Assembly (NCBI GenBank): GCA_027924585.1
Contig: BSBM01000779.1
Coordinates: 12,985,001 to 13,049,000 of the forward strand
Reading direction: 5' to 3'
Source of the DNA: Larix kaempferi
Taxonomy: Eukaryota > Streptophyta > Pinopsida > Pinales > Pinaceae
DNA length: 64,000 bases
Shown: piece after piece, positions 34,287 to 46,470 of the stretch
Position numbering within the stretch: the stretch's first letter is position 1
Layout: each line of letters opens with the position of its first letter
Program-made: the position numbers and the translations under genes
Notes under the pieces: generated by a model
The model's database searches: none
What the model saw: only the letters and a program-made list of their open reading frames with translations
What the model was told of the DNA's origin: nothing

Positions 34287-37200
34287 ACCATTGAGTCCCC
34301 GAGACATTCTCGGCGCCTCAGGGGCGAGCCCCCACAGCACGGTTCTCTCGACACCACTCGTCATAGATTCCGATCATTGTCCGTTGATACCACTCATCAC
34401 AGATCTAGAGCCTTGTCACTTGACTCCACTCGTCAGCGACATAGGCCTCTGTCACCAGATAGTGACGCACCTTACTTTACCTCTGATTCTGACGAAGAGT
34501 CTGAGAACCCTATTTATACTGCCCCTACTAGCCCCATGGCTGGCACGACTTCCACTCCGTTTGTCATAGGGACCATTGGTGGCACATCCACCACTACACC
34601 AGTTACTACACCTATTTTGGGTATGCCCTCCATGGGGAACCCATCTACTGTTCCCCTCACGGTACCTATTCCCACAGCGGGAATACCTATCCCCACTACA
34701 TCAGTGGCTCACACTACCAATGGTGGTGCTGGACCATCCTTCACTACCACAGTTCCCCCACTTGGGGGCACCACCTCACATCTTGTCCCTCCACTTGGGG
34801 GCACTGGCCCCAACTTGGTCCACAGCACTACTGTGTCACAGCCTTCTTCCAGTTTGCCGTTCATGGCTAGCCTCAACCTACCTGACCTGGCCAGATTGAC
34901 CAACGATCCTATTCGACACGACCCTATGTGGCCTCATATGCCTACCAAACTACCCTCTGACATCCCTAAATTCGAGGGTAAGGCCGGTGAGGACCCACAA
35001 AACCATATCATGTCTTTCCACCTATAGTGTTCCTCTAACTCCATCGTGGATGACTCTGTTCGCCTCCGTCTCTTACAGCGCACCTTCACTGGCTCTGCAG
35101 CCAAGTGGTATATCGAGCAACCTCATGGGACCCATGCCACCTTTGCTTCCCTAGCCTCGACCTTCCTGCAGTTCTTCCAGTTGCCTGTCCGCTATGACGC
35201 GGGCGTTGAGATCCTTCTATCTTGTAGACAAAACACGGCTACCCATATCACGGACCACATCCATGAGTGGCGTCGACGCCGTAGCTTATGCAAGATCAAA
35301 CTTGACCGTATCTTCCTAGATTGGTTCCTCAAATCCCTTCTCCCGGTTATCGCTAAGGATGTGGCCTCAGAAAGACCCCAGTCTGAAGAAGAGGCCATCC
35401 TTAAGGCTCAACAGTTCGACCTCATTTACGCCCAATCGGGTTACCTTTATACCATTATACCTGACGCCCCTCGCGGCGAGTCCTCCCATCATGACGCGCC
35501 GGGGGCATCCCACGCTGTAGATGGTATCATTGGCCGTGTTTCTTCGCATCCCCAACCATTTTCTATAGCACGACCTACCCCTGGCCCCGACCTGTCGAGG
35601 GCTACCTCACAGTCTGGAGCAACCAACTCGTATGCTCCTATGACACATCACCATTCCCATGGACCCTCATGTCCACCTCAGTGCTTCGGGTATGCGACTC
35701 CTGCTTATGCTCCTCCAGTCGCCCCTCAGCCTTACTACCATCAGCAGGCTGCCCCAGCTCCTGCGCCTTCACAAGCCCCACCCGCTTATTATCTGCCCCA
35801 GGCATCCCCTACGGCACATCCACAACCTGCTCCGCAGTCCTATCAGCAACCCCCTCCAGTTGCTGCACCTGCTCAGCCTCAACCTACATATCATCCTCCG
35901 CAGCCTGCTCCTGCACCTGCACAACCTCAGCATCCACCTGCTGCCCAAGGGCAAGTTTACGCCCAACAGAACCCGCATCAAAACTAGAACAACCAACGTA
36001 ACCAGGGCCAACAGAACCGCGGCAAGGGCCGTAATCGGGGAAACAACCAACCTGCAGACCAAGCTGGTCAACCGGCTAATCCCCCCGACAACAACAATGC
36101 GGCCCCCACTACTCAAAACCCTGATCGCCCGCCCAAGCAGGCCAAAAACCCCAATCTGCGAACAAACCACCCTTGTTCTATTTGCGGAGTCTATGGACAT
36201 TACACCCACGCTTGCCCACATTTAGAGCGAGCTCGGCAGCTCTGGGTTGACGAGGCCCATCGCCAAGGGCATGCGGCTCCCCAAGCACCGCCCAACCCCC
36301 CCCAACCTCAGCAACCCCCTTTGGTGCTGCAAAACCCATTACCGACCCAAGGCGTAGTGAACACTCAGCCGTTGGCTCCCCATCAAGCCAATACGCCCCA
36401 ACAACAACAGATCACTTACGCTGCTCCTGATCAACCCATGTTTGACTCAGGTACCCACCACTTACTGATGATGTCATCTGTTGACGTCAATCTCCAGACC
36501 CGTCGGAACCAATATGGCTCCACCTCTGAAGCCAATCCCACGGATAAAAATACTAACGCCCATCCCACCGACCAGGCGTTACGTATACCTCCGCCTCCCA
36601 TAGACGGCGCTGCAAAAGCCCCTCGTTTCCCACTTCGCCGAATCAACAATAACCCTAATGCGCGCGCTGCGTCAAACTACAACATTGTAGATGACCTAGC
36701 CCAATCTCCCGCAGCCATGTCTGCGTTAGAAGTCTTGAAGAACTGCCCTTCCCAGCGCAAGACTTTACTTTCTGCCATTGGGGGGATTGACCCAAATGAT
36801 TCGCATTTGATGGCATTTGATTTAGACCAGTCTGAACCACGCCTACCTTCCAGCTTAGCATTCCAAGTTACTGTCTCCGTTAGGAATCTTGTCATCCACC
36901 GGTGCATCATCGATGAGGGTGCCTCCACGTGCGTTATGTCTACATTCGTATGGCAGAAGCTAGGATCCCCTCCTCTCCAGTAGTCCACCACTGCGTTACG
37001 TGCCTACGACGGTCGTTCGGCCCAGCCCCAAGGCCTCCTACCCAACGTACCCGTCCAGTTAGGTGGTAAAACCGTCCTTATTGACATAGAGGTAATCAAT
37101 GCCCAATTGGATTACAACGTTTTACTTGGCCGCAGCTACATGTATGCCATGCGGGCGGTTTCCTCTTCCGTCTTTCGCACCATGATGTTCCCCCATGAGG

Positions 37201-38804
37201 GACGCGTGGTTAAAATTGACCAGCTCACATACTATGATCCCAGTGCTCCCGCGGCACCTGAAAACGTTCTCCCCATGGTTGAACAACCTGTTTCTCCTGC
37301 CACCACTTCGTTTGTTTCCTCTTCGGGGCCTGGAGTCTACTCAGACGCGTCGATGACCTCCACCTTTCAATCCATTCCTCCGCCGTCATCTACGCCCGAA
37401 ATGTCTGACTTATGTACCTTGTCCCATGACAACCTACCACCTAATACTCAACCACCCTTGTTTCCTAAACCACCATTGGTACCTAGCCACATTGGTGTTA
37501 CACCGATCCATACGATCCCCTTCCTAGTCCCTCCATCGGGAGTAGTAAGCGCCCCGGTCATGGCTACCCTTAGCCTCCCTGGGTTAACCTTGGGATTACC
37601 TGTATGGTACCTTTCGCCTCCCGTCCGCCCGCCGACACCCGATGTCATCCTCCAACCAGTGCAACCCATGGCTACTACCACTCAGCCACCTCCCGGTGTC
37701 TCTACCCCTTCATCCTCTACGACGCCCCCTCCTCCTCCCCAACCCACTGGTGGCAGAGGTCCACAACCTTACACTGCTGTACCACCTCCAAAGATAGTCA
37801 AAAACTCTCCAGTATTTCGTGCTCCTCCCAAATGCTCGCTGTGCGATGAGTTAGGCCATGCCACTCACCAATGCCCACAGTTACCAGCATTACAGAAGCA
37901 CATGCAGATGCTCGACGATGACCCTAACATCCCAACTGTCGAACTCAACCCCACTCCCAAGCCTAAAGATAAGTCCCTACGTACCAACCACTCCTGCGCC
38001 ATATGCGGTATTTACGGGCATTATTCACATCATTGTCCCGAGCTCCCGGATTACAGAGCAGCTCTCTATGAGATGAACAATCTGGATCTTGAGACGGCAC
38101 CACCTACCATTGAGGAGATCTACCCCCCAGAATCTTCACCTTCTGGAGAGATTAATACCATCTATATGATTTCTTCCACCACTTCCCCCTCGTCAACCGA
38201 TTTGGCGATGCACACTTTCCGTACCGATGAGGAAGTTCTTGAGGCTCTGACTGCCCCGGATTATCCCTGGGACGATATGCACCATCATTCCTATTTCATC
38301 CCAGAAGAATCCTCCTCTAGCACAGCTAACCAATTCACAGTTGAGTCCAAAGACTTCCTCCCCACCAAGGTCGACTGGTTCAAGGACCCTATTCCTGCTC
38401 CTGATGCCTTCGAGGAAGGTAACATGACCAACATCTCACCTGCCATCCAAGTTGATATCGCTTCCCCAGGACGTGCCCCTGAACTCATCACTTTAGGAGC
38501 ATTTTGCAGTGAACAAGAGATTGAGGAGTACCGCAAACTCTTCCGCGAATTCCGTGATGTCTTTGCCTGGTCCTATACAGAGATGCCTGGTCTTGACCCC
38601 GCTCTCATAGAGCACCACAGTAACACCTCTGCATCAAGGGGCATGATAGATTACCTCGACCCTGGGATAGGGGGCATGATCAATCATTTTGACCCTACCC
38701 CATCACATCTATCTCAGCACGTCGATGAACCCATTGTTCAAACCCACACATATGTGATCCATAATCACAAACCCCATGCACATAGCATGGGGGCAAGTCA
38801 TTAA
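34287..38804 (+). pseudogene. Element C gag-protease polyprotein in one frame with three stops
   Basis: A single reading frame of about 1,500 codons, kept without frameshift and broken only by TAG at 35025-35027, 35985-35987 and 36981-36983. The first replaces the Trp of HLW in the A copy. Domains in order are an Arg/Ser-rich start (TIESPRHSRRLRGEPP), capsid (FEGKAGEDPQNHIMSFHL, EAILKAQQFDLIYAQSGYLY), a Pro/Gln-rich tail, zinc knuckle 1 (36174-36215), protease (RCIIDEGASTCVMSTFVW near 36900-36950; LDYNVLLGRSYMYAM), a proline-rich linker, and zinc knuckles 2 and 3. The frame then reads FREFRDVFAWSYTEMPGLD, the residues just before RT, and leaves homology at EHHSNTSASRG, ending about 60 codons later. 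The first ATG in frame is at 34377, inside conserved sequence. All three stops can be explained by C-to-T type decay. Confidence 0.85.
37833..38036 (+). other. Extra double zinc-knuckle module between protease and RT position (element C)
   Basis: Knuckle 2, CSLCDELGHATHQC (37833-37874), and knuckle 3, CAICGIYGHYSHHC (37995-38036), are both complete CX2CX4HX4C motifs. Knuckle 3 is preceded by LRTNHSC, matching the LRTNHPC before gag knuckle 1 (36174-36215). They are on the C-terminal side of protease. Confidence 0.85.
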
Positions 38805-39380
38805 CCTTGCTCACTTTTTCATATTTGTGATCTCAACCATTTTTGAGGTCACATCACTTGTATATTTGCTTTTATACACCTAGTTATCACCTTTGACCAT
38901 TCCGGAGTCCTTATAACCTCCATTTTTCACACCATTTGCACTGCCGGATTCATATTTCCGTGCCCGTGATGATGCTTGAGATCATTTCTCGCTCTCACTT
39001 GGACCAATATCAACATTGTGTCCAGACGCCACTAGTCACCTCGGTTTGTGTGCCACATCGGCCGTTCTCCGTTTTTCACATGTTTTATATCATCAGATTC
39101 ATTTTTCCGAGCTGGTGATGATGCTTGAGATCATTTCTCGCTCTCACCCCTCGATTTTTTGAGTATTTTTCCAAAATTCCCTCATCGCCTCGGTGTGCGC
39201 ACCACATCGGCCGTTATCCATTTTTCACACCCTTCATATCGCCGGATTCATTTTTCCGAGCTCGTGATGATGCTTGAGATCATTTCTCGCTCTCACTTGG
39301 TACAATTTCAACATTGTGTCCCGACACCTTGCTGCCTCGGTTTGTGCGCCACATCGGCCGCTATCGGATTGTTCCACATT
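38805..39380 (+). repeat. Three-unit tandem array, 149 bp period, in element C 3' region
   Basis: The phrase GATGATGCTTGAGATCATTT followed by CTCGCTCTCAC occurs with its end at 38998, 39147 and 39296, which gives an exact 149 bp spacing. Each unit also carries GTGCCACATCGGCCG or a variant. These are the inverse-strand homologues of the array at 5531-6120 in element A. Confidence 0.85.
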
Positions 39381-41396
39381 TTTACATGAGCCATTCACTC
39401 CTGTCATACTGCAAATGTTTCGTTATTTTGCCACCATCTCATTCACCCCGCAAGGAGGCCCACCAGTGTTCCCCCCTACCCTCGTTCTTGGTCATCATTA
39501 CTGATCCTTGATTGAACACTTCCTCCTTGCCTGGCCATTCCTTTTGTTCGGTATAATTTTATCCCTTTTTTGGGCCGGACAAGTCCTTTACGAAAAAGGC
39601 ACTTAGGGAGTTTCCGTTAAGCTCTTTTCTGACTCCTAAAAGAATGAAAAGATCGCCGAGCAATCTTGCTTCCTTTCATGCTCGTTAAAGTACCTGAAAG
39701 GGCGTCTATCTGGTATAAGTTTACCCCTTTTCCGGACCTGGTAGACTAATTACGAAAAAGGAATACTCTAGTCACACCGGCTAGAAGAGTTCTTCATTGC
39801 ATCCTTGTATGCTTCTTTGGGCCTTGGAGACTAAATCCACGAAAAAGAAACCCCCTGGAGTCTTCTTATCGCTTTCAGACTCTCTAAAATTGAAAGCAAC
39901 CACGAGCATGAACTGTCCTGGGCTCGGCAAATCCACACGACAGTACCATTCCATCATTTCAGAGTCTTCTTATCGCTTTCAGACTCCTTAAAATTGAAAG
40001 CCACCACGAGCATGAACTGTCCTGGGCTCGTAAAATCCACACGACAGTATCATTTTATCCACTTACTTCTTCTAGTTCCTCAACCCATGAAGAAGTGTCC
40101 TCCCGTGCCTCATGGAACTGTGATCGATCATCTCGGAAGCACCCTCAATCAGGTCACCTTTGTTTAGAGTATTCTGCAGTCTCCTGCCATTGTACACCAG
40201 CTTGAGTCTCCCTCAGCCCAGTAACCTTCCCAGATCCCATACAGCTATGATCCATCTCCCCTTAGTCAGTTTCATATGCTGCCAGATCATTCCAATTATC
40301 ATACTCTGAACAAAGGAAGTTTGAGTCCACCCGCTCTACTTGCCGAGTTGTCCCCCCACAGTTTATCAGTCCTGCCATCAGTACTATCACATTTCGGTCT
40401 TGTACCTTGAGCTCCTGTCAAGGAAACATCATTGCCTTGATAGTTGCAGGTCTCCCTCTGTCAACGACAGCTCCTCTATTCCAGAGGATAGGCCCAGAGG
40501 TCCCTACGCCTTGGACTTATCACCATCCGTGGTAAGTGCCTACGGATCATTCTGAGAGGAGACATCATTGCCTCTCCGAGTGGTTGTTCCTCACATGCTC
40601 GACTTCAGCACCTTGATCGCATCGTTGAGGATCGCGTAGGATTATATCCCATCAGTTTTTTGTCGAAGACCCCGGATTTCCCCCGACTCTAGCACATTGG
40701 TGAGTCACTTCGGAACGCCCAGTTGTATGTTCCCGTGGATGTCCGGGCTGTGTTGGCGTTTGTATTCGGAAGCCATCCAGTTCCATGCTTCCTTGAGTAC
40801 CCAGTTTCAGTTCCAGATCCGTTCCAGTTCCGTGTACCATGGAGAGTTTGACCCCAGTCACTATGATCCAGCAGCTCATCAGTTCCTTTGGTACCACACT
40901 CAGTAGCACTGTTGATTGTTCCAGTGCACCATTTATCTAGATCACACATGATCATCTCAGCAGTATGTCCCAGATTTGTGTCCCCTCTGGACTCTTATGA
41001 TGTACACAGTGATCATGTATCTTACAGGTCCCCATTTTTCGGGCCTCACAGTTTTGTTTATGTATCTTGATACGAGCATGGGTATGCCCGCCTCGTCCAT
41101 ATATTGAGATTATTCCTCATTCAGTTTTTGAGGTCATGTATATTTCAGGTCCCCATTTTTTGGACCCCATTGTTGTTATTATGTTATATCCTGATACGAG
41201 CATGGGAATGCCCGCCTCGTCCATATGATCAGATGATTCCTCATCCATTATTGAGGTTATGTACTTTTAGCTCTTACAGTTGTTCGGGATCGTTGTTCCG
41301 GGCTTCAGTTTGTTTCTTCTCTTCTCTCCACATCCCAGGAAAACCATTCATGACTTATGATGTCCATCGGCCATACGATGAGCTCCTGACCTCGCA
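39381..41396 (+). other. Element C 3' non-coding spacer with local duplications
   Basis: No genes. Two adjacent copies of about 90 bp contain AACTGTCCTGGGCTCG (39890-40060), and two copies of about 125 bp contain TGATACGAGCATGGG and ATGCCCGCCTCGTCC (about 41029-41275). It is homologous to 3741-5530 of element A in reverse. Confidence 0.7.
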
Positions 41397-41411
41397 CATC
41401 AGGGGGCAATC
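41397..41411 (+). promoter_or_regulatory. Element C polypurine tract
   Basis: CATCAGGGGGCAATC directly before the 3' LTR, identical to the tract of element A. Confidence 0.8.
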
Positions 41412-42153
41412 TGTTAACACCCAAAAAGTGTTCACTACCTCATTACCACATTATATGGCTCATTTGTCCATTTTCCTACCATTTTTCCCTTAAAATCCCA
41501 AAAAATCCCATTAAAAAGCCTCCAAAAGGCCTAAAAAGCCTCCAAAAGGCCTAAAATGCCTCCAAAAGGCCACAACACCCTCAAAATAGCCTAAAAAAGG
41601 CTAAAACCCCCCTTTTCCTCCAAAAATAGCAAAAATCCCCTAAAAAGGGAATAAAAAATATAAAATAATGAGGAAAAGGAGGAAAAAACCCTATACAGCT
41701 GCACAAAACCATGTGTTTCCTAAAACCATGGGTCAGCACTCCACCACCAAAAAACTATAAATAGGTGATGGAGATCCCTTATTCAATATCCACAATCACA
41801 AGCACCCTTACTCTGCCAAAATCTCTCTCGAAACCCTAGTTCACCTTTGAACTATTTTCACCTTGAGAGCCACCTTTGGCCCATTCCCATCATTGGAGAA
41901 GGAGAAGGAGCATCTTGAAGCTTGGAGCATCCTCTTGGACACTGCAAAGGGCTTCATCAAACCTTGACACTCAAGGTAACATTAATAGAAAAAGCCATTC
42001 TTCCAATTTCATGTTTATGTTTCATGCATGCTTTAGAAGTAATTTAATTTTTGTTTTAGCTTAATTAGTTTAATATACTGAACTGCTACTAAGGAGTCCA
42101 TTCTCCTTAGTAGGTGCTCATTGGCACAAGCTAGGGGTAAAACCCTAGCTACA
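41412..42153 (+). repeat. Element C 3' LTR
   Basis: 742 bp, nearly identical to 31980-32725, followed by TSD ATGAC at 42154-42158. Confidence 0.95.
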
Positions 42154-42158
42154 ATGAC

Positions 42159-43266
42159 GCACATACTGGATTTTGTTTATGCTTTGTCATTGTGCATCTA
42201 ATGGATTTATTTACTTTGCACACTTCACTTCAACATTCATGCATCAACCAAACATATGCGCATCTTTTGATATACTTTGGTTATGTCTCTGTGCTTTTGT
42301 TTTACCACATCTATGACTATTTGTGTGCTGCCAACAATATTGTCATTTGGTCCTCACACACTTGTGCATACTTCTTTAATTCTTCCTTTCAATGTTTTTC
42401 GAATCCGTCATAGATCTACAACATCATTTTGCACACCATTAGTATTTCATTCCACTGCAAGTGCGGAATCGACTCCTCGTTATATCATGTTGTTATGTCC
42501 TCGATCCCTTGATGCCCCAAATATAAATCGATATCTTCCTCTTGAAGCTCTATAGCCTTTCCATCAAGGTTACAACAAATATCCAACTTGCATCTATATT
42601 TATACATGTCCTACATGTATTATATGTCCACAAGTTGGTTGTGGCATCCCTTCTTCCTTGCTTCATGGGTTGTGCTTTTTCCATATGTCATCTTTTGCGG
42701 TGTTGATGTGTCATCCTTTGTGATTCTTGCGCATCCATGGTCCATGACTTAGTGTAACTTTACACCATAGCAATGTAGTCTTGCGCTCTCAATGTAACAA
42801 TAATTTGTGGTATATGTGCAACATAGTCCTCGACTTAGTGGGACTTTCACCCTTATTGTACCATCACTTGTGGGTCTTGAGCACCTATTGTATTAATGCT
42901 TTGCGGAACCTTCACATACGTGATCTTCGACTTGGTGGGACTTTGACCCTTACGGTACCATTACTTGTGGATATTGTGCACTTGTTGTATCATCGACTGT
43001 GAAATTTGCACATATGCTTACTTCAACAGCTGCACCTTTCTTGGAACTTGTGTGTGCTCAATTAATGAAAGCATATTCTAATTGGTGACAACCTGCACAC
43101 TTTTAGGGTTTTTCAACCATAAGCTATTTCATACTACTCAAGTGCACTCCCAATGTTTGACCATACAGTGTTCAGGCTTGTTTGCGCATTCCAGAATAAT
43201 CTCTTGTCTTGCTTATGCATCAATGTACCTTTTCTTAACCAATTCCTTGGCTGATTGTGCACATGT
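42159..43266 (-). repeat. Element G 3' LTR, piece 2
   Basis: Matches about 51380-52475 of the intact LTR, with shared phrases such as CCATCACTTGTGGGTCTTG. The last five bases (CATGT, 43262-43266) are the left target duplication of element E. Confidence 0.85.
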
Positions 43267-44907
43267 TGTAATGTTCCAAGTAGGGATGGCGATACAATAA
43301 CTCCCTCCCTTGGAAGACTCAATGAAAAACAATGGATTTAGTTGGCTAGTTTGATTGTTGATAGGAAAAACCAAGTATTTTGGACAGGAGGGGGACTATT
43401 ATAGCTGATATAACCTTTGCAAAAAGTATTGGGACCATTAATTTTTCAAAATAATCCATGATGAAATCTACTCCAATGCTCCTGGGAACCCCAACATATG
43501 CAACTATACATTGAATTAAAGCTATTGGTGAAGGATTCTGACTCAAGGAGGATAAATAACATTAAATAAAATTCAATAGATAGTCAATTTTAACTCCAGA
43601 AATTTTTAGAAGGTTCTAAGAAATTCTCACAAATATACAAGAAAATTTGTCTTCTAGGATTTCACAGCTAGATTAAATTCATGGCTTCAAAAACTGATTG
43701 AGAGGTTGACGAATTTCTGATATGAGACTTGGAATATTTCATATGAAATATTAATTAACATCATAAATAGAAATCACTTCATTTGGATCAATACACATGC
43801 ATTTACATATAGATTCGGGAAACTAGCTCAATTTCGTTGAAATCTAGACTAGGTGCAAGAAGATGTATGAGAATCAAAATTTTATTCAGTAAAGCTTCAT
43901 ATTGGACATCATAGGTTCATTATTACATTCATATAATCCTTCAGTATCTGATTCATACATAAAAAATTTCTCAAGAATGAGATACAAGCAGAAGAAACTC
44001 TTCCGAGTCAGAAAAACCAAGAGATTACTCATAGATCTGCAAGGAGAGCCATCAAATCTATGCTACAACCTCGTACTCCTCTGGTGTGGAATTCAGGACC
44101 TACAATAAACTCAATGATAATGTTTGAATACCATCATCCTCTCACAGGAAGCAGGGGCACATCTCCCAGCTTGGACTAGGGGCACATCTCCCAAGTTCTG
44201 AGGCATAAATGCACTCACTCCAATTCTCAAACTGTCAAAATATATGAAGGTGGTGCACACTCCTTATTTTATCTATGGACGATGACTTGAGGATCAAGTA
44301 TCCTAGGCTAATGCGCCCTCATGGATGGATAAGGAAAGCTTTCTTTCCTCCTTTTTCCTTTTCTGCTTTGCTTTCCTCCTTTTTCCTTTTCTGCTTTGCT
44401 TTCCTCCTTTTTCCTTTTTCGCTCTGATTTTTTCTTTTACCTTTTCTGCATTAGCTTTTTACTTCTTTTTCTTGCTTTTCTACCTTATCCTACTTTTATG
44501 ATTGTATCCTTCTTTATGCTTTTGTGCTCCTTTCTACTTTATGCTACTTTTCCTGAGTTTTGGCTGCCTTTCTGATTTGTACAATATTCCTTTCCTTTTT
44601 CCTAATTTTCTAGCTTTGGATGCTTTCTCCTAACTTATTGTGCAAGTCATCTCTTCAATCAACCTTATCCACTAAGGTGCACTTGTGGAGCACTATCCTC
44701 TTTTATTCAAAATAAAAATAGTTAATTTATGAATAATAATTATTCTCAAGTGCATAATAAACTTTGGGAAAAATTAAATCACACCCCCTAATTAATTAAA
44801 TGCCTGAATTTCAAAATTAACCCGAAGTAATGAATTTGTCTCCTCAACCAAAGGGATTAGTTGGGTTAGGACCCTGATCCAATAATCATTGTTGAGGAGA
44901 CATGACA
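43267..44907. mobile_element. Element E: solo LTR or small LTR element
   Basis: A 1,641 bp insertion with ends TGTAATG...CATGACA and perfect 5 bp TSD CATGT (43262-43266, 44908-44912). It splits the copia G LTR cleanly, because the flanks rejoin to match 52455-52490. No RT, PBS/PPT pair or internal LTR copy was found, so a solo LTR is most likely. It contains three copies of about 29 bp, CTTTCCTCCTTTTTCC with a TTTTCTGCTTTG spacer (44338-44425), in a longer pyrimidine-rich tract. Confidence 0.75.
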
Positions 44908-44912
44908 CATGT

Positions 44913-44989
44913 ACCCTTGTCCAACCAATTCTTTTGGCTTGTACCTTGAGAGAGTATGACTTGGTGGACTTGACATCTGTGCAAGTACC
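44913..44989 (-). repeat. Element G 3' LTR, piece 3
   Basis: 77 bp between elements E and F, matching about 52481-52556 of the other LTR (CAACCAATTCTTTTGGCTT). Its last four bases, TACC, form the left TSD of element F. Confidence 0.85.
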
Positions 44990-46124
44990 GGGTGAAAACA
45001 TGAAGTTGGGAAACAATTTTGGCTTGTTTTTACAAACAAAACTACTAAATTTTATGTTTTTCAACTTCGACCTCTTCAAACCCATATCTCCCTTAGAAAT
45101 TTCAACTTGAATTAAACACAAAGGTTTTAGAGAATGGAATTAGCTTTCTACTCATAGTTTTTTAATTTTTTTTTATGGACATATCGTGGGACAAATTTGT
45201 TGTCAACCAACAGCATATACTTGAAACTTTTAGGTATGGATAATGAGTGACTTGTGTTGATGTCGGTTTTTTGATAGATGGTTATTCATTTTAGGGAAAA
45301 CAATTGTACGCTCACAATCTACACACACTATACTTGATCCTGGACTATATTTGGAGTTTTTTAAGACTTGGGAACTATTTTTATTTATTTATTGAAACAA
45401 CGTATGTTCAAAAAATGGTGCATTATCGAGACATGTTTTTGTATTCACATTTTCTTTCAAATGTGACTCTTATTGGAAAAACTAAAAGTACCCTTTTGCA
45501 GAGGACGAGCCAATTATGATCTCTATGAAATTTCAAATTTCTTGGTGTTGTCTTTGTTAAGATATTGAATTTTCATTTCGGGTGATTTTCAGAGTAATAA
45601 AATTCTTAAGGGATAAGGTTTAGAAAAAAATTATTAATAAATAGTAATTCAAATCAAAATGAAACAATTATTATATCATTGAAAGCTAGATTCATAGATG
45701 AATCTATTGCTACCAATTCCAACAAATAATACTTAAAATTTGCAGGGGTTCGGGCTTGCTGAAGTTGCAGGTTCCAGAAAGATGCCTGATATTTTCACAG
45801 GTTTTGTTGACCATAAAATCTCGGCTGAAAAATACCTTCCAAAATCTCCACTAAGAGTTTAGTTCAAACTCTTGTCCGAGATTTTTTTTTAAAATACAGC
45901 ACGGCGATTGGTTCAAACTCTCGGCCTATAGTTTTTAAACTCTCGGCCTAGAGTTTTTTTAAACTCTCGGCCTAGAGTTTGAACTCTCAAAACTCTTGAC
46001 CTATAGTTTTTTAAACTCTCGGCCAAGAGTTTGAGATTGACTTTTTTTGCCCTGTTCATCTGCACGCCTTCTTTTTTTTCACACCGTTGTCACAGAATTG
46101 TTTCCCAGCTTCGCATTTTCACCC
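44990..46124. mobile_element. Element F: 1.1 kb non-autonomous DNA transposon with TIRs
   Basis: The ends are inverted repeats: left GGGTGAAAACATGAAGTTGG and, on the opposite strand of the right end, GGGTGAAAATGCGAAGCTGG. They continue through GAAACAATT to about 32 bp with five mismatches. The flanks are TACC/TACC (44986-44989, 46125-46128), and the empty site GTGCAAGTACCACATG is present at 52548-52563. There is no transposase frame. Near the right end are about five units of the palindrome ACTCTCGGCCTAGAGT (45914-46034). The superfamily is not clear. Confidence 0.8.
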
Positions 46125-46128
46125 TACC

Positions 46129-46453
46129 ACATGTAGTAGGATACATTAATTATGTACTTCTTTGAACTAGATATGCATCATGTATCTTCCTTATCTACTT
46201 CTTCATACTAGACATGTAGGATGTATCATTGGACACACATCTTAAGATTGGATGCAACTCCTAGATATACTTCTTTACATCGACATCCATATCCTTGCCC
46301 ATATACTGCTTCAAAGTGGCTTCCATATACTTCTTCAATCCCCTATAGGAATACTGTATCGACTTTGACATCAGTTGACATCAATGACTCAAATTGAATC
46401 AATTGACATCCTCTTTGACATTAGTTGACATCAATGACAACCAAATTTCAACA
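46129..46453 (-). repeat. Element G 3' LTR, piece 4
   Basis: Matches 52561-52854 of the intact LTR, ends TTCAACA, and abuts the PPT. Confidence 0.85.
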
Positions 46454-46470
46454 ATCTCTCCCTTTGGCAT
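46454..46470 (-). promoter_or_regulatory. Element G polypurine tract
   Basis: Minus-strand ATGCCAAAGGGAGAGAT directly before the LTR start TGTTGAAA. This is the characteristic tract of SIRE-type plant copia elements. Confidence 0.8.

Larger units (their letters stand above)
31980..42153 (+). mobile_element. Element C: pol-less Tat-family retrotransposon, recent insertion
   Basis: A plus-strand 10.2 kb element with perfect TSD ATGAC (31975-31979 and 42154-42158) and LTRs at 31980-32725 and 41412-42153 (746 and 742 bp). It shares LTR start, PBS, PPT, gag, protease, zinc-knuckle linker, 150 bp repeats and 3' spacer with element A. RT, both RNase H domains, integrase and the antisense gene are missing. 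The LTRs differ by only about five substitutions and three short indels by eye. A non-autonomous partner of A-type elements is the natural reading. Confidence 0.9.

Noticed and set aside
37107-38804. Element C's 565-codon frame as an independent host gene
   Set aside because: It is in frame with upstream protease sequence after a single TAG and matches the protease-to-RT linker of element A.
43346-43546. 66-codon frame inside element E as a transporter-like gene
   Set aside because: Short, starts near the LTR end, and has no support beyond a vague hydrophobic pattern.
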